Positions 1 through 10,341 are shown, numbered from the stretch's first letter. The stretch: 64,000 nt of DNA from Pseudomonas anuradhapurensis (GCF_014269225.2 NZ_CP077097.1:502001-566000); one strand, 5' to 3'. Notes: generated from the letters alone by a model not told the origin. Numbers and translations are program-made.

Positions 1-1
1 G

Positions 2-184
2 GGTATGGATGACTCGGTTTCCGGCAAGGTTATCCGTGCAGAAGTCCCGCTGGGAGAGATGTTCGGTTATGCGACCGACGTTCGTTCCATGTCTCAGGGT
101 CGCGCAAGCTACTCCATGGAATTCTCCAAGTACTCCGAAGCTCCGTCGAACATCGTCGAAGCACTCGTTAAAAAACAAGGCTAA
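2..184 (+). CDS. fusA: Elongation factor G, C-terminal end (partial)
   Basis: The last 60 codons of an open frame entering from the left edge read as the C-terminal domain of EF-G, the GTPase that moves tRNA and mRNA through the ribosome. Recognisable stretches are [19 protein letters not shown] and the ending EALVKKQG. The next gene is tuf, 30 bp downstream, which is the usual end of the str operon (rpsL-rpsG-fusA-tuf). Only the final part of domains IV-V is present, so nothing can be said about the GTPase domain. Confidence 0.95.
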   Translation, partial: GMDDSVSGKVIRAEVPLGEMFGYATDVRSMSQGRASYSMEFSKYSEAPSNIVEALVKKQG

Positions 185-214
185 TCCAGCCCTTTAGGCA
201 AGAGGTTCACTGTC

Positions 215-1408
215 GTGGCTAAAGAAAAATTTGATCGTTCCCTTCCCCACGTTAACGTCGGCACCATCGGCCACGTTGACCACGGTAAGACCACTCTGAC
301 CGCAGCTCTGACTCGCGTCTGCTCCGAAGTATTCGGTTCGGCAGTCGTTGAGTTCGACAAGATCGACTCGGCTCCGGAAGAAAAAGCGCGCGGTATCACC
401 ATCAACACCGCTCACGTCGAGTACAACTCGAACATTCGTCACTACGCTCACGTTGACTGCCCAGGTCACGCTGACTACGTGAAGAACATGATCACCGGTG
501 CTGCCCAGATGGACGGCGCGATCCTGGTTTGCTCGGCCGCCGATGGTCCGATGCCACAAACCCGTGAGCACATCCTGCTGTCCCGCCAGGTAGGCGTTCC
601 GTACATCGTGGTCTTCCTGAACAAGGCTGACCTGGTAGACGACGCTGAGCTGCTGGAACTGGTCGAGATGGAAGTTCGCGACCTGCTGTCCACCTACGAC
701 TTCCCAGGCGACGACACCCCGATCATCATCGGTTCGGCTCGTATGGCGCTGGAAGGCAAAGACGACAACGAAATGGGTACTACCGCTGTCAAGAAGCTGG
801 TAGAAACTCTGGATGCCTACATCCCTGAGCCAATCCGTGCCGTTGACCAGCCGTTCCTGATGCCGATCGAAGACGTATTCTCGATCTCGGGTCGTGGTAC
901 CGTTGTTACCGGTCGTATCGAGCGTGGTATCGTCCGCGTTCAGGATCCGCTGGAAATCGTTGGCCTGCGCCCGACCACCAACACCACCTGCACCGGTGTT
1001 GAAATGTTCCGCAAGCTGCTGGACGAAGGCCGCGCTGGCGAGAACTGCGGCGTTCTGCTGCGTGGTACCAAGCGTGACGAAGTTGAGCGTGGTCAGGTTC
1101 TGGTCAAGCCAGGTTCGGTCAAGCCGCACACCAAGTTCACCGCAGAAGTCTACGTTCTGTCGAAGGAAGAAGGCGGCCGTCACACTCCGTTCTTCAAAGG
1201 CTACCGTCCTCAGTTCTACTTCCGTACCACTGACGTGACCGGTAACTGCGAACTGCCGGAAGGCGTTGAAATGGTAATGCCAGGTGACAACATCCAGATG
1301 ACTGTCACCCTGATCAAGACCATCGCAATGGAAGACGGTCTGCGCTTCGCTATCCGTGAAGGCGGTCGTACCGTCGGCGCCGGCGTCGTAGCCAAAATCA
1401 TCGAGTAA
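215..1408 (+). CDS. tuf: Elongation factor Tu
   Basis: The 397-residue protein delivers aminoacyl-tRNA to the ribosome as a GTP complex. It shows the P-loop GHVDHGKT near residue 19, the switch II motif DCPGHADY near 81 and the guanine-specificity motif NKAD near 136, followed by the two beta-barrel domains. The start is GTG, chosen because [14 protein letters not shown] is the standard N-terminus and AGAGG lies 10 bp upstream. It is the last gene of the str operon and ends at a strong terminator. Pseudomonas usually carries a second, near-identical tuf copy elsewhere, so the A/B label is left open. Confidence 0.98.
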   Translation: MAKEKFDRSLPHVNVGTIGHVDHGKTTLTAALTRVCSEVFGSAVVEFDKIDSAPEEKARGITINTAHVEYNSNIRHYAHVDCPGHADYVKNMITGAAQMDGAILVCSAADGPMPQTREHILLSRQVGVPYIVVFLNKADLVDDAELLELVEMEVRDLLSTYDFPGDDTPIIIGSARMALEGKDDNEMGTTAVKKLVETLDAYIPEPIRAVDQPFLMPIEDVFSISGRGTVVTGRIERGIVRVQDPLEIVGLRPTTNTTCTGVEMFRKLLDEGRAGENCGVLLRGTKRDEVERGQVLVKPGSVKPHTKFTAEVYVLSKEEGGRHTPFFKGYRPQFYFRTTDVTGNCELPEGVEMVMPGDNIQMTVTLIKTIAMEDGLRFAIREGGRTVGAGVVAKIIE

Positions 1409-1423
1409 TCACTCGACCGATTG

Positions 1424-1454
1424 AAAAAACCCCCGCTCAGCGGGGGTTTTTTTT
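1424..1454 (+). terminator. Rho-independent terminator after tuf
   Basis: CCCCCGCT/AGCGGGGG forms a strong GC stem with a two-base loop. An A-run precedes it and an eight-base T-run follows it. It closes the str operon just upstream of the S10 operon promoter. Confidence 0.93.
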
Positions 1455-1460
1455 ATTGGG

Positions 1461-1489
1461 TTGACACTAAATGGGGGCGTCTATAGAAT
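1461..1489 (+). promoter_or_regulatory. Promoter of the S10 ribosomal protein operon
   Basis: A perfect -35 box TTGACA (1461-1466) and a -10 box TAGAAT (1484-1489) are 17 bp apart. This is a textbook sigma-70 promoter directly behind the tuf terminator. The expected leader to rpsJ is about 55 nt, much shorter than the E. coli S10 leader that L4 binds, so the E. coli-type attenuation may not apply. Confidence 0.85.
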
Positions 1490-1549
1490 CACGCCTCCTT
1501 TTAGCGGGCGTAGTGCGTCCGTTGGGAACAGCCTGGAGTCTGAAATCCA

Positions 1550-1861
1550 ATGCAAAATCAGCAAATCCGTATCAGGTTGAAGGCTTTCGACCATCGCCTG
1601 ATCGACCAATCCACCCAGGAAATCGTGGAAACCGCGAAACGTACTGGTGCACAAGTGCGTGGTCCAATTCCACTGCCTACCCGCAAAGAGCGTTTCACCG
1701 TTCTGGTTTCCCCGCACGTCAACAAAGACGCGCGTGACCAGTACGAGATCCGCACTCATAAGCGTGTTCTGGACATCGTCCAGCCAACGGATAAAACCGT
1801 TGACGCGCTGATGAAGCTTGATCTGGCGGCAGGTGTGGAAGTACAGATCAGCCTCGGCTAA
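1550..1861 (+). CDS. rpsJ: 30S ribosomal protein S10 / NusE
   Basis: The 103-residue protein is a component of the 30S head and, as NusE, of the NusB-NusE antitermination complex. The sequence [14 protein letters not shown] at the N-terminus and [15 protein letters not shown] are typical of S10. It is the first gene of the S10 operon, with GGAG 11 bp before the ATG. Its length equals that of the E. coli protein. Confidence 0.98.
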
Positions 1862-1941
1862 GACTTCGGTCTGGTCGTGTAACGCTCTGAAATGGGCGGC
1901 CATAGCGGGTGAAAGCCCCGTACACTCATGAGGTTTACAAC

Positions 1942-2577
1942 ATGACTATTGGTGTAATCGGTCGCAAGTGCGGTATGACCCGCATTTTCACCGAAGAAGG
2001 TGTCTCCATTCCGGTCACGGTCATCGAGATCGAGCCGAATCGCGTCACCCAGTTCAAAACTGAAGAAACCGATGGCTACCGTGCAGTGCAAGTCACTGTC
2101 GGCGAGCGTCGTGCTTCGCGTGTGACTGCCGCTCAGGCAGGCCACTTCGCCAAGGCCAACGTTGCCGCTGGTCGCGGTGTCTGGGAGTTCCGTCTTGAAG
2201 AAGGCGATTTCCAGGCTGGCGATCTGATCAAAGCTGAACTCTTCACTGCAGGCCAGCTGGTAGACGTTACTGGTCAGTCCAAAGGTAAAGGCTTCGCCGG
2301 TACCATCAAGCGCTGGAACTTCCGTGGCCAGGACAACACCCACGGTAACTCCGTGTCGCACCGTGTCCCAGGTTCCATCGGCCAGTGCCAGACTCCTGGT
2401 CGTGTGTTCAAGGGCAAGAAAATGTCCGGTCACATGGGCGCCGAGCGCGTGACTGTTCAGTCCCTGGAAGTAGTTCGCGTAGACGCTGAACGCAACCTGC
2501 TGCTGGTCAAGGGTGCCGTTCCAGGCGCTACTGGCGGCGACGTGGTTGTACGTCCAGCTGTCAAGGCTCGCGGTTAA
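1942..2577 (+). CDS. rplC: 50S ribosomal protein L3
   Basis: The 211-residue protein binds 23S rRNA early in 50S assembly, and its long loop reaches the peptidyl transferase centre. The start is the ATG giving [16 protein letters not shown], with GAGG nine bases upstream. An in-frame ATG 11 codons earlier has no family support. The loop segment with [13 protein letters not shown] contains the glutamine that PrmB methylates in E. coli L3. Second gene of the S10 operon. Confidence 0.98.
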   Translation: MTIGVIGRKCGMTRIFTEEGVSIPVTVIEIEPNRVTQFKTEETDGYRAVQVTVGERRASRVTAAQAGHFAKANVAAGRGVWEFRLEEGDFQAGDLIKAELFTAGQLVDVTGQSKGKGFAGTIKRWNFRGQDNTHGNSVSHRVPGSIGQCQTPGRVFKGKKMSGHMGAERVTVQSLEVVRVDAERNLLLVKGAVPGATGGDVVVRPAVKARG

Positions 2578-2589
2578 GGGGAAACTGAC

Positions 2590-3192
2590 ATGCAACTCAA
2601 TGTAAATGACGCTCAGGCGATCGAAGTTTCCGAACTGACTTTCGGTGGCGAATTCAACGAGACGCTGGTACACCAAGCAGTCGTGGCCTACATGGCCGGC
2701 GGCCGTCAGGGCACCAAGCAGCAAAAGACCCGTTCCGACGTGGCTGGTGGCGGTAAGCGCCCATGGCGTCAGAAGGGTACTGGCCGTGCTCGTGCTGGTA
2801 CCACTCGTGGTCCGATCTGGCGTGGCGGTGGTGTTACCTTCGCAGCTCGCCCTCAAGATCACTCGCAAAAGCTCAACAAGAAGATGTACCGCGCAGCCCT
2901 GCGCTCCATCCTCGCTGAGCTGGTGCGTAGCGACCGTCTGGTCGTGGTTCAGGACTTCGCTGTCGAAGCACCGAAAACCAAAGATCTGCTGAACAAGCTG
3001 AACGGCATGGGTCTGAACGACGTACTGATCGTTTCCGACGCTGTTGATCAGAACCTGTACCTGGCTGCTCGCAACCTGCCGCACGTCGATGTACGTGACG
3101 TACAAGGTTCCGACCCGGTCAGTCTGATCGCATACGAGAAAGTGTTGATCACTGTCTCGGCCGTGAAGAAATTCGAGGAGCTGCTGGGATGA
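2590..3192 (+). CDS. rplD: 50S ribosomal protein L4
   Basis: The 200-residue protein has a globular domain and a basic loop ([20 protein letters not shown], about residues 43-62) that lines the exit tunnel. In E. coli, L4 also represses its own operon. Its TGA overlaps the start of rplW by four bases (ATGA), which suggests translational coupling. Confidence 0.98.
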   Translation: MQLNVNDAQAIEVSELTFGGEFNETLVHQAVVAYMAGGRQGTKQQKTRSDVAGGGKRPWRQKGTGRARAGTTRGPIWRGGGVTFAARPQDHSQKLNKKMYRAALRSILAELVRSDRLVVVQDFAVEAPKTKDLLNKLNGMGLNDVLIVSDAVDQNLYLAARNLPHVDVRDVQGSDPVSLIAYEKVLITVSAVKKFEELLG

Positions 3193-3488
3193 ACCAGGAA
3201 CGCGTATTTAAAGTCCTCCTTGGCCCGCACGTTTCCGAGAAGGCTACCGTTCTGGCTGAGAAAAAAGGCCAGTTCGTATTCAAGGTTGCTACCGATGCAA
3301 CCAAGCTGGAAATCAAGAAAGCTGTCGAAGGCCTGTTCAACGTAAAAGTTGAAAACGTGTCGACTGTTAACGTTCTGGGTAAAACCAAGCGTACCGCACG
3401 TGGTCTGGGCAAGCGTAATGACTGGAAGAAGGCGATCGTCTCCCTTCAGCCAGGCCAAGATCTCGATTTCAGCAGCAGTGCTGAGTAA
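3189..3488 (+). CDS. rplW: 50S ribosomal protein L23
   Basis: The 99-residue protein sits at the exit of the peptide tunnel and is the docking site for trigger factor and [23 protein letters not shown] is the conserved N-terminus. The start overlaps the rplD stop. The central basic loop [18 protein letters not shown] extends into the tunnel. Confidence 0.98.
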   Translation: MNQERVFKVLLGPHVSEKATVLAEKKGQFVFKVATDATKLEIKKAVEGLFNVKVENVSTVNVLGKTKRTARGLGKRNDWKKAIVSLQPGQDLDFSSSAE

Positions 3489-3502
3489 GGAAGGGGTGCA
3501 TC

Positions 3503-4327
3503 ATGGCAATCGTTAAATGCAAACCGACTTCCCCTGGCCGCCGTTTCGTGGTCAAGGTGGTCAACCAGGAGCTGCACAAAGGCGCTCCTCACGCACCGCT
3601 GATCGAGAAGAAATCGAAGTCTGGTGGTCGTAACAACAATGGCCGCATCACCACTCGTCACGTTGGTGGTGGTCATAAGCAGCATTACCGTCTGGTCGAC
3701 TTCCGTCGCAACGACAAAGATGGCATTCCAGCCACTGTCGAGCGTATCGAATACGACCCGAACCGTACTGCTCACATCGCCCTGCTGTGCTACGCAGACG
3801 GTGAGCGTCGCTACATCATCGCCCCTAAAGGCGTGAGCGCTGGCGACCAGCTGATCGCAGGTGCCCTGGCCCCAATCAAGGCCGGTAACTCCCTGCAGCT
3901 GCGCAACATTCCAGTAGGTAGCACCGTTCACGGCATCGAACTGAAGCCGGGCAAAGGTGCTCAGATCGCTCGTTCCGCTGGTGCTTCGGCTCAGCTGATC
4001 GCTCGCGAAGGTGTCTACGTGACCCTGCGTCTGCGCTCTGGTGAAATGCGTAAAGTCCTGGCTGAGTGCCGTGCGACCCTGGGCGAAGTCTCGAACTCCG
4101 AGCACAGCCTGCGTTCGCTGGGTAAAGCTGGTGCCAAACGCTGGCGCGGCGTTCGCCCAACCGTTCGTGGTGTTGCCATGAACCCGGTTGACCACCCACA
4201 CGGTGGTGGTGAAGGTCGTACCTCCGGTGGTCGTCATCCGGTATCGCCATGGGGCTTCCCAACCAAGGGTGCGAAGACCCGTGGTAATAAGCGTACCGAC
4301 AATATGATCGTCCGTCGTCGCAAGTAA
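3503..4327 (+). CDS. rplB: 50S ribosomal protein L2
   Basis: The 274-residue protein is one of the most conserved ribosomal proteins and is needed for subunit joining and peptidyl transfer. It has the OB-fold and SH3-like core. The signature [15 protein letters not shown] near residue 224 includes the histidine placed close to the peptidyl transferase centre. GGAAGGGG precedes the ATG. Confidence 0.98.
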   Translation: MAIVKCKPTSPGRRFVVKVVNQELHKGAPHAPLIEKKSKSGGRNNNGRITTRHVGGGHKQHYRLVDFRRNDKDGIPATVERIEYDPNRTAHIALLCYADGERRYIIAPKGVSAGDQLIAGALAPIKAGNSLQLRNIPVGSTVHGIELKPGKGAQIARSAGASAQLIAREGVYVTLRLRSGEMRKVLAECRATLGEVSNSEHSLRSLGKAGAKRWRGVRPTVRGVAMNPVDHPHGGGEGRTSGGRHPVSPWGFPTKGAKTRGNKRTDNMIVRRRK

Positions 4328-4343
4328 CTAGAGGGATACGACA

Positions 4344-4619
4344 GTGCCACGTTCTCTGAAAAAAGGTCCTTTTATCGATCTTCACCTGCTGAAGAAGGTC
4401 GAAGTGGCGGTGGAGAAGAACGATCGCAAGCCAGTTAAAACCTGGTCGCGCCGTTCGATGATCCTGCCACAAATGGTCGGTCTGACCATCGCGGTACACA
4501 ACGGTCGTCAACATGTCCCAGTTCTGGTGAACGAAGACATGGTCGGCCACAAACTGGGCGAGTTCGCCGGTACCCGCACCTACCGCGGGCACGTGGCTGA
4601 CAAGAAAGCCAAGCGTTAA
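4344..4619 (+). CDS. rpsS: 30S ribosomal protein S19
   Basis: The 91-residue protein of the 30S head forms a complex with S13 near the A site. The start is GTG, giving the family N-terminus [19 protein letters not shown], with GAGGGA upstream. The C-terminal [12 protein letters not shown] matches S19. Confidence 0.97.
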
Positions 4620-4630
4620 GGGGTAAGGAA

Positions 4631-4963
4631 ATGGAAGTAGCCGCTAAGTTGTCGGGCGCTCGCATCTCCGCCCAGAAAGCCCGCTTGGTCGCCGACCAGA
4701 TCCGCGGGAAGAAGGTGGGCGAAGCGCTCAACCTGTTGGCCTTCAGCAGCAAAAAAGCCGCTGAAATCATGAAGAAAGTCCTCGAGTCGGCCGTAGCCAA
4801 CGCCGAACACAACGAAGGCGCAGACGTTGATGACCTGAAGGTCTCCACCGTCTTCGTCAACGAAGGGCGTTCGCTGAAGCGCATCATGCCACGTGCCAAG
4901 GGCCGTGCTGATCGCATCGTCAAGCGGTCTTGCCATATCACTGTCAAGGTTGCGGACAAGTAA
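4631..4963 (+). CDS. rplV: 50S ribosomal protein L22
   Basis: The 110-residue protein carries an extended beta-hairpin (around [17 protein letters not shown], residues 78-94) that narrows the peptide exit tunnel and is the usual site of macrolide-resistance changes. No such deletion is evident here. AAGG precedes the ATG. Confidence 0.98.
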
Positions 4964-4976
4964 CGGAGTCGATCAG

Positions 4977-5663
4977 ATGGGTCAGAAAGTACATCCCACT
5001 GGCATTCGCCTGGGAATCGTCAAGGAGCACACCTCCGTCTGGTACGCAGACGGTGCTACTTACGCAGATTACCTGTTGAAGGATCTGAAAACGCGTGAGT
5101 ACCTCCAGGACAAACTAAAAAGCGCGTCCGTAAGCCGTATCGATATTCATCGTCCGGCTCAAACTGCACGCATCACCATCCACACCGCTCGTCCCGGTAT
5201 CGTTATCGGTAAGAAAGGTGAAGATGTCGAGAAGCTGCGTCAGGACCTGACCAAGCAGATGGGTGTGCCTGTGCACATCAACATCGAAGAGATCCGCAAG
5301 CCGGAACTCGACGCCATGCTGGTTGCGCAGAGCGTAGCTCAGCAGCTGGAACGCCGCGTAATGTTCCGTCGCGCCATGAAGCGCGCCGTACAGAACGCCA
5401 TGCGTATTGGTGCCAAGGGCATCAAGATCCAGGTGAGCGGTCGTCTCGGCGGTGCTGAGATTGCTCGTACCGAGTGGTATCGCGAAGGTCGTGTGCCTCT
5501 GCACACCCTGCGTGCCGATATCGACTACAACACCTACGAAGCTCACACCACTTACGGTGTGATCGGTGTGAAGGTTTGGATCTTCAAAGGCGAAGTGATT
5601 GGTGGTCGCCAAGAAGAACTGAAACCACAAGCACCAGCGCCTCGTAAAAAAGCTGCTAAGTAA
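4977..5663 (+). CDS. rpsC: 30S ribosomal protein S3
   Basis: The 228-residue protein lies at the mRNA entry channel and has helicase activity with S4 and S5. The KH domain is visible with its GxxG loop in [13 protein letters not shown] near residue 77. The start is the ATG of [13 protein letters not shown], with GGAG ten bases before it. A longer in-frame opening overlaps rplV and is not supported. The tail is basic (APRKKAAK). Confidence 0.97.
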   Translation: MGQKVHPTGIRLGIVKEHTSVWYADGATYADYLLKDLKTREYLQDKLKSASVSRIDIHRPAQTARITIHTARPGIVIGKKGEDVEKLRQDLTKQMGVPVHINIEEIRKPELDAMLVAQSVAQQLERRVMFRRAMKRAVQNAMRIGAKGIKIQVSGRLGGAEIARTEWYREGRVPLHTLRADIDYNTYEAHTTYGVIGVKVWIFKGEVIGGRQEELKPQAPAPRKKAAK

Positions 5664-5675
5664 GGGGTACGCCAA

Positions 5676-6089
5676 ATGTTGCAACCAAAGCGTACAAAAT
5701 TCCGCAAGCAGATGACTGGCCACAACCGTGGTCTGGCACTGCGCGGTAGCAAAGTCAGCTTCGGCGAGTTCGCCCTGAAAGCTGTTGCTCGCGGTCGCCT
5801 CACCGCTCGCCAGATCGAGTCCGCACGTCGTGCGCTGACCCGTCACGTTAAACGTGGCGGCAAGATCTGGATCCGTGTGTTCCCGGACAAGCCGATCTCC
5901 AAGAAGCCTCTCGAGGTTCGTATGGGTAAAGGTAAGGGCTCCGTGGAATACTGGGTTGCCCAGATTCAGCCAGGCAAAGTCCTGTATGAAATCGAAGGTG
6001 TTTCTGAAGAGCTGGCGCGCGAAGCTTTCGCCCTGGCTGCTGCAAAGCTGCCTCTCGCCACCTCCTTTGTTAAGCGGACGGTGATGTGA
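5676..6089 (+). CDS. rplP: 50S ribosomal protein L16
   Basis: The 137-residue protein sits at the A site of the 50S subunit and is needed for tRNA binding. [19 protein letters not shown] is the conserved start. The conserved arginine hydroxylated by YcfD/RoxA in E. coli lies in the [13 protein letters not shown] segment. The stop TGA overlaps the rpmC ATG by one base. Confidence 0.98.
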
Positions 6090-6280
6090 TGAAAGCGAAT
6101 GAACTTCGTGAAAAATCGGCACAGCAACTGAATGAGCAACTGCTCGGCTTGCTGCGCGACCAGTTCAATCTGCGTATGCAGAAAGCAACTGGCCAGTTGG
6201 GGCAGTCGCACCTGCTCTCGCAAGTTAAGCGTGACATCGCTCGCGTGAAAACTGTGCTCAACCAGCAGGCAGGTAAGTGA
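6089..6280 (+). CDS. rpmC: 50S ribosomal protein L29
   Basis: The 63-residue, two-helix protein lies next to L23 at the tunnel exit. The start is the ATG of [10 protein letters not shown], which overlaps the rplP stop codon (TGATG). A GTG one codon earlier is also open but would overlap more. Confidence 0.95.
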
Positions 6281-6282
6281 TC

Positions 6283-6549
6283 ATGGCTGAAGCTGAAAAA
6301 ACCGTCCGTACGCTGACTGGCCGTGTCGTCAGCGACAAAATGGACAAGACCATCACCGTTCTGATCGAGCGTCGCGTCAAGCACCCGATCTACGGTAAAT
6401 ACGTTAAGCGTTCGACTAAGCTGCACGCGCACGACGAATCCAACCAGTGCAAAATCGGCGACAAGGTTTCCATCCGTGAAACCCGTCCGCTGGCCAAGAC
6501 CAAGTCCTGGGCACTGGTTGAAGTCCTCGAACGCGCTGTTGAAGTCTAA
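6283..6549 (+). CDS. rpsQ: 30S ribosomal protein S17
   Basis: The 88-residue OB-fold protein is a primary 16S rRNA binder needed for early 30S assembly. The start is the ATG of [20 protein letters not shown], two bases after the rpmC stop. The motif [16 protein letters not shown] is typical. Last gene of the S10 group; rplN follows 23 bp later without a visible terminator. Confidence 0.97.
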   Translation: MAEAEKTVRTLTGRVVSDKMDKTITVLIERRVKHPIYGKYVKRSTKLHAHDESNQCKIGDKVSIRETRPLAKTKSWALVEVLERAVEV

Positions 6550-6572
6550 GGGCTAAGGGTCGGAGAAATTTT

Positions 6573-6941
6573 ATGATTCAGACTCAATCCATGCTCGATG
6601 TGGCCGATAACAGCGGCGCTCGTCGCGTCATGTGCATCAAGGTACTCGGCGGTTCGCACCGCCGTTACGCCGGCATCGGTGACATCATCAAAGTAACCGT
6701 CAAGGAAGCAATTCCGCGCGGCAAGGTCAAGAAAGGCCAGGTGATGACCGCTGTTGTCGTCCGCACCCGTCACGGTGTTCGTCGCGCCGACGGTTCCATC
6801 ATTCGTTTCGACGGCAACGCTGCTGTTCTGCTGAACAACAAGCAAGAGCCGATCGGCACTCGCATCTTCGGGCCAGTGACCCGTGAGCTTCGTTCCGAGA
6901 AGTTCATGAAGATCGTCTCGCTCGCCCCTGAAGTGCTGTAA
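6573..6941 (+). CDS. rplN: 50S ribosomal protein L14
   Basis: The 122-residue protein forms part of the 50S interface. [24 protein letters not shown] is the diagnostic N-terminus. GGAG lies nine bases upstream. It is by convention the first gene of the spc operon. No separate promoter is visible in the 23-bp gap, so it probably reads through from the S10 operon. Confidence 0.98.
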   Translation: MIQTQSMLDVADNSGARRVMCIKVLGGSHRRYAGIGDIIKVTVKEAIPRGKVKKGQVMTAVVVRTRHGVRRADGSIIRFDGNAAVLLNNKQEPIGTRIFGPVTRELRSEKFMKIVSLAPEVL

Positions 6942-6952
6942 GGAGATCCGAC

Positions 6953-7267
6953 ATGCAAAAGATTCGTCGTGACGACGAGATCATCGTGATCGCCGGCAAA
7001 GACAAGGGTAAGCGCGGTAAGGTGCTGAAGGTTCTGGCTGACAACCGTCTGGTTGTTGGTGGTGTGAACCTGGTCAAGCGTCATACCAAGCCTAACCCGA
7101 TGGCGGGCGTACAGGGCGGTATCGTCGAGAAAGAAGCGCCTCTGCACGCTTCCAACGTTGCCATCTTCAACGGTGAAACCAACAAGGCTGACCGCGTTGG
7201 TTTCAAAGTAGAAGACGGTAAAAAAATTCGTGTCTTCAAGTCGACCCAAAAAGCGGTTGATGCTTGA
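6953..7267 (+). CDS. rplX: 50S ribosomal protein L24
   Basis: The 104-residue KOW-domain protein initiates 50S assembly. The KOW segment [20 protein letters not shown] lies at residues 7-26. AAGGAG is eight bases before the ATG. Confidence 0.98.
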   Translation: MQKIRRDDEIIVIAGKDKGKRGKVLKVLADNRLVVGGVNLVKRHTKPNPMAGVQGGIVEKEAPLHASNVAIFNGETNKADRVGFKVEDGKKIRVFKSTQKAVDA

Positions 7268-7287
7268 ACACTGCTAGGTAGAAGACC

Positions 7288-7827
7288 ATGGCACGACTGA
7301 AAGAGATTTACCGGAACGAAATCGCTCCTAAGCTTAAGGAAGAACTTAAGCTGTCGAACGTGATGGAAGTTCCGCGCGTTACCAAGATCACCCTGAACAT
7401 GGGTCTGGGCGAAGCGATCGGCGACAAGAAAGTCATCGAGCACGCTGTTGCCGACCTGGAAAAGATCACCGGTCAAAAGCCGGTCGTGACTTTCGCTCGT
7501 AAATCCATCGCGGGCTTCAAAGTCCGTGAGGGCTGGCCGATCGGCGTCAAGGTGACCCTGCGTCGCGACAAGATGTACGAATTCCTGGACCGCCTGCTGG
7601 CGATCTCCCTGCCTCGGGTACGCGACTTCCGCGGCCTGAATGCCAAGTCCTTCGATGGCCGTGGCAACTACAGCATGGGCGTGAAAGAGCAGATCATCTT
7701 CCCGGAAATCGACTACGACAAGATCGATGCTCTGCGCGGTTTGGACATCACCCTGACCACCACTGCTCGTTCGGACGACGAAGGCCGCGCTCTGCTGCGT
7801 GCTTTCAAGTTCCCGTTCCGCAACTGA
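7288..7827 (+). CDS. rplE: 50S ribosomal protein L5
   Basis: The 179-residue protein binds 5S rRNA and contacts the P-site t[23 protein letters not shown] at the start and [18 protein letters not shown] near residue 127 are family marks. Its length matches E. coli L5. Confidence 0.98.
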   Translation: MARLKEIYRNEIAPKLKEELKLSNVMEVPRVTKITLNMGLGEAIGDKKVIEHAVADLEKITGQKPVVTFARKSIAGFKVREGWPIGVKVTLRRDKMYEFLDRLLAISLPRVRDFRGLNAKSFDGRGNYSMGVKEQIIFPEIDYDKIDALRGLDITLTTTARSDDEGRALLRAFKFPFRN

Positions 7828-7840
7828 TTGGAGTAGGAAA

Positions 7841-8146
7841 ATGGCCAAGAAGAGCATGAAAAACCGCGAGCTGAAGCGTCAGCTCACGGTAGCCAAGTTC
7901 GCTAAGAAGCGTGCTGAGCTGAAAGCGACCATCGTCAACCTGAACGCCTCTCCTGAAGAGCGTTTCGCTGCCGTTGTCGCTCTGCAGAAGCAGCCACGTG
8001 ACGCTAGCGCCTCGCGCCTGCGCAACCGTTGCCGCCTGACCGGTCGTCCTCACGGTGTATACCGTAAGTTCGGCCTGGGCCGTAACATGCTGCGTCAAGC
8101 TGCAATGCGCGGTGACGTACCGGGTCTGGTCAAGGCCTCCTGGTAA
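7841..8146 (+). CDS. rpsN: 30S ribosomal protein S14 (zinc-independent form)
   Basis: The 101-residue protein belongs to the long S14 type without the CxxC-x12-CxxC zinc ribbon. The start is the ATG of [14 protein letters not shown], with GGAG nine bases upstream. The in-frame extension into rplE is not supported. A terminator hairpin and about 200 bp without a gene follow, which splits the spc operon from rpsH. Confidence 0.97.
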   Translation: MAKKSMKNRELKRQLTVAKFAKKRAELKATIVNLNASPEERFAAVVALQKQPRDASASRLRNRCRLTGRPHGVYRKFGLGRNMLRQAAMRGDVPGLVKASW

Positions 8147-8210
8147 TCGCTGCCGGTGTGATCCCGGTGGAAGGGGAGTAATCTTCCGACCGCCGGTGAC
8201 CTCACCAACA

Positions 8211-8241
8211 AACAAGCCCCTATATGGGGCTTGTTTCGTTT
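8211..8241 (+). terminator. Hairpin terminator between rpsN and rpsH
   Basis: The arms AACAAGCCCC (8211-8220) and GGGGCTTGTT (8226-8235) are a perfect 10-bp inverted repeat around TATAT, followed by TTCGTTTCT. It lies in the middle of the spc operon, where E. coli has no terminator. Partial read-through or attenuation is likely, since rpsH and the genes behind it must be expressed. Confidence 0.75.
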
Positions 8242-8259
8242 CTGCCTTGTGTCTAGAAT
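8231..8259 (+). promoter_or_regulatory. Candidate internal spc promoter before rpsH
   Basis: TTGTTT (8231-8236) and TAGAAT (8254-8259) are 17 bp apart, giving three and five matches to the consensus. The -35 box overlaps the right arm of the terminator hairpin. The leader to rpsH would be about 90 nt. The remaining gap (8260-8355) has no gene. Confidence 0.45.
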
Positions 8260-8355
8260 GACCGGCTCACCTGAGCCTGGGTTTTTTGCCCTGCCTGCTC
8301 GGGTGGTTGTGATAGCCGCAAGGCTAATAATTCTTGTATCAGGAGCATCTAGCCC

Positions 8356-8748
8356 ATGAGTATGCAGGACCCGTTAGCGGACATGCTAACTCGCATCCGT
8401 AATGCCCAGATGGCTGAAAAGTCCGTCGTAAGCATGCCTTCCTCCACCCTGAAGGTCGCGGTTGCCAAAGTTCTGAAGGACGAAGGTTACATCGCTGGCT
8501 ACCAGGTAACTGGTGAGGCCAAGCCTTCCCTGTCGATCGAACTGAAGTACTTCGAAGGCCGTCCGGTCATCGAGGAACTGAAGCGCTCCAGCCGTCCAGG
8601 CCTGCGCCAGTACAAGTCCGTCGCAGAGCTGCCGAAAGTACGTGGCGGCCTGGGCGTGTCTATCGTCTCCACCAACAAAGGTGTGATGACTGATCGCGCT
8701 GCGCGCGCTGCCGGTGTCGGCGGCGAAGTTCTGTGCACAGTGTTCTAA
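8356..8748 (+). CDS. rpsH: 30S ribosomal protein S8
   Basis: The 130-residue protein is a primary binder of the 16S central domain. In E. coli it also represses the spc m[21 protein letters not shown] and the C-terminal [11 protein letters not shown] are family marks. AGGAG lies ten bases upstream. It begins the second half of the spc operon, after the 209-bp gap. Confidence 0.98.
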   Translation: MSMQDPLADMLTRIRNAQMAEKSVVSMPSSTLKVAVAKVLKDEGYIAGYQVTGEAKPSLSIELKYFEGRPVIEELKRSSRPGLRQYKSVAELPKVRGGLGVSIVSTNKGVMTDRAARAAGVGGEVLCTVF

Positions 8749-8760
8749 GGGGAGATAGGC

Positions 8761-9294
8761 ATGTCTCGCGTCGCTAAGAACCCCGTTAAGCTGCCAGCAG
8801 GCGTCGAAGTCAAATTCGCCGGCCAGCAGCTTTCGGTGAAGGGTGCCAAAGGCACTCTCGAACTGAACGTTCACTCGTCTGTTGAAGTTACCGAAGAAGC
8901 TGGTGAGCTGCGTTTCGCTGCTCGCAACGGTGACCAGCAAGCTCGCGCCATGGCCGGTACCACCCGCGCTCTGGTGAACAACATGGTCCAGGGCGTAAGC
9001 CAAGGCTTCGAGCGCAAGCTCCAGCTGATCGGTGTTGGTTACAAGGCACAGGCCAAGGGCACCGTCCTGAACCTGGCTCTGGGCTTCTCGCACCCAGTGG
9101 ACTACGAACTGCCAGCCGGTATCACCGCTGAAACCCCAAGCCAGACCGACATCCTGATCAAGGGTATCGACAAGCAGCTGGTGGGTCAGGTGGCCGCTGA
9201 AATCCGCGACTTCCGTCCGCCAGAGCCTTACAAAGGCAAGGGTGTGCGTTACGCGGACGAAGTAGTCCGTCGTAAAGAAGCCAAGAAGAAGTAG
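8761..9294 (+). CDS. rplF: 50S ribosomal protein L6
   Basis: The 177-residue protein near the base of the L7/L12 stalk has two repeats of the same fold. [17 protein letters not shown] at the start and [16 protein letters not shown] near residue 153 are diagnostic. GGGGAG precedes the ATG. Confidence 0.98.
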   Translation: MSRVAKNPVKLPAGVEVKFAGQQLSVKGAKGTLELNVHSSVEVTEEAGELRFAARNGDQQARAMAGTTRALVNNMVQGVSQGFERKLQLIGVGYKAQAKGTVLNLALGFSHPVDYELPAGITAETPSQTDILIKGIDKQLVGQVAAEIRDFRPPEPYKGKGVRYADEVVRRKEAKKK

Positions 9295-9304
9295 GGCCTA
9301 GCAA

Positions 9305-9655
9305 ATGACCGACAAAAAAGTTACTCGACTGCGTCGCGCTCGCAAAGCACGCCTCAAGATGCACGAACTCGAAGTCGTGCGCCTGTGCGTGTTCCGCTCC
9401 TCGCAGCACATCTACGCCCAGGTCATTTCGGCCGACGGCAGCAAGGTTCTGGCAAGCGCCTCGACCTTGGACAAAGAACTGCGTGATGGCGCCACTGGCA
9501 ACATCGACGCGGCCACTAAGGTTGGCAAGCTGGTAGCTGAGCGTGCGAAAGCCGCCGGTGTATCTCAAGTTGCCTTTGACCGTTCCGGCTTCAAGTACCA
9601 CGGCCGCGTCAAGGCGCTGGCTGATGCTGCTCGTGAAGGCGGGCTGGAGTTCTAA
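9305..9655 (+). CDS. rplR: 50S ribosomal protein L18
   Basis: The 116-residue protein helps fold 5S rRNA and dock it in the 50S. It has a basic N-terminus ([18 protein letters not shown]) and the ending [20 protein letters not shown], which is typical. Four bases separate its stop from the start of rpsE. Confidence 0.98.
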   Translation: MTDKKVTRLRRARKARLKMHELEVVRLCVFRSSQHIYAQVISADGSKVLASASTLDKELRDGATGNIDAATKVGKLVAERAKAAGVSQVAFDRSGFKYHGRVKALADAAREGGLEF

Positions 9656-9658
9656 GTT

Positions 9659-10159
9659 ATGGCAAATAACGATCAAAAGCGCGACGAAGGCTACATCGAG
9701 AAGCTGGTTCAAGTTAACCGCGTTGCCAAAACCGTAAAAGGCGGCCGTATCTTCACCTTCACCGCGCTGACCGTGGTAGGTGATGGCAAAGGTCGTGTTG
9801 GCTTCGGCCGTGGCAAGTCGCGCGAAGTACCTGCTGCGATCCAGAAGGCTATGGAAGCTGCTCGCCGCAACATGATCCAGGTTGACCTGAAGGGCACCAC
9901 CCTGCAGTACGCCACCAAGGCTGCCCACGGCGCCTCGAAGGTTTACATGCAGCCTGCTTCGGAAGGTACCGGTATCATCGCCGGTGGCGCAATGCGTGCT
10001 GTCCTGGAAGTTGCTGGTGTTCAGAACGTTCTGGCCAAGTGCTACGGTTCGACCAACCCTGTGAACGTGGTTTACGCCACCTTCAAGGGTCTGAAAGCCA
10101 TGCAATCTCCTGAATCCATTGCTGCCAAGCGCGGCAAGAGCGTTGAGGAGATCTTCTGA
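9659..10159 (+). CDS. rpsE: 30S ribosomal protein S5
   Basis: The 166-residue protein is part of the mRNA entry channel and decoding accuracy network. The double-stranded RNA-binding part contains [19 protein letters not shown] and [16 protein letters not shown]. The spectinomycin-binding loop appears unaltered (VAKTVKGG). Its Shine-Dalgarno sequence lies inside the end of rplR. Confidence 0.98.
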   Translation: MANNDQKRDEGYIEKLVQVNRVAKTVKGGRIFTFTALTVVGDGKGRVGFGRGKSREVPAAIQKAMEAARRNMIQVDLKGTTLQYATKAAHGASKVYMQPASEGTGIIAGGAMRAVLEVAGVQNVLAKCYGSTNPVNVVYATFKGLKAMQSPESIAAKRGKSVEEIF

Positions 10160-10161
10160 TC

Positions 10162-10338
10162 ATGGCAACCGTAAAAGTAACGCTGATCAAGAGCACTGCC
10201 GGCCGTCTGCCTAACCACAAACTGTGCGTTAAAGGCCTGGGTCTGCGTCGCATCGGTCACACTGTAGAAGTCCAGGATACTCCCGAAAACCGCGGGATGA
10301 TCAACAAGGCTTACTACATGCTGAAGGTCGAGGGTTAA
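10162..10338 (+). CDS. rpmD: 50S ribosomal protein L30
   Basis: A 58-residue frame begins two bases after the rpsE stop. [19 protein letters not shown] and [19 protein letters not shown] are the L30 signature. It is followed three bases later by rplO, the standard spc order rpsE-rpmD-rplO. Confidence 0.97.
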   Translation: MATVKVTLIKSTAGRLPNHKLCVKGLGLRRIGHTVEVQDTPENRGMINKAYYMLKVEG

Positions 10339-10341
10339 TCG

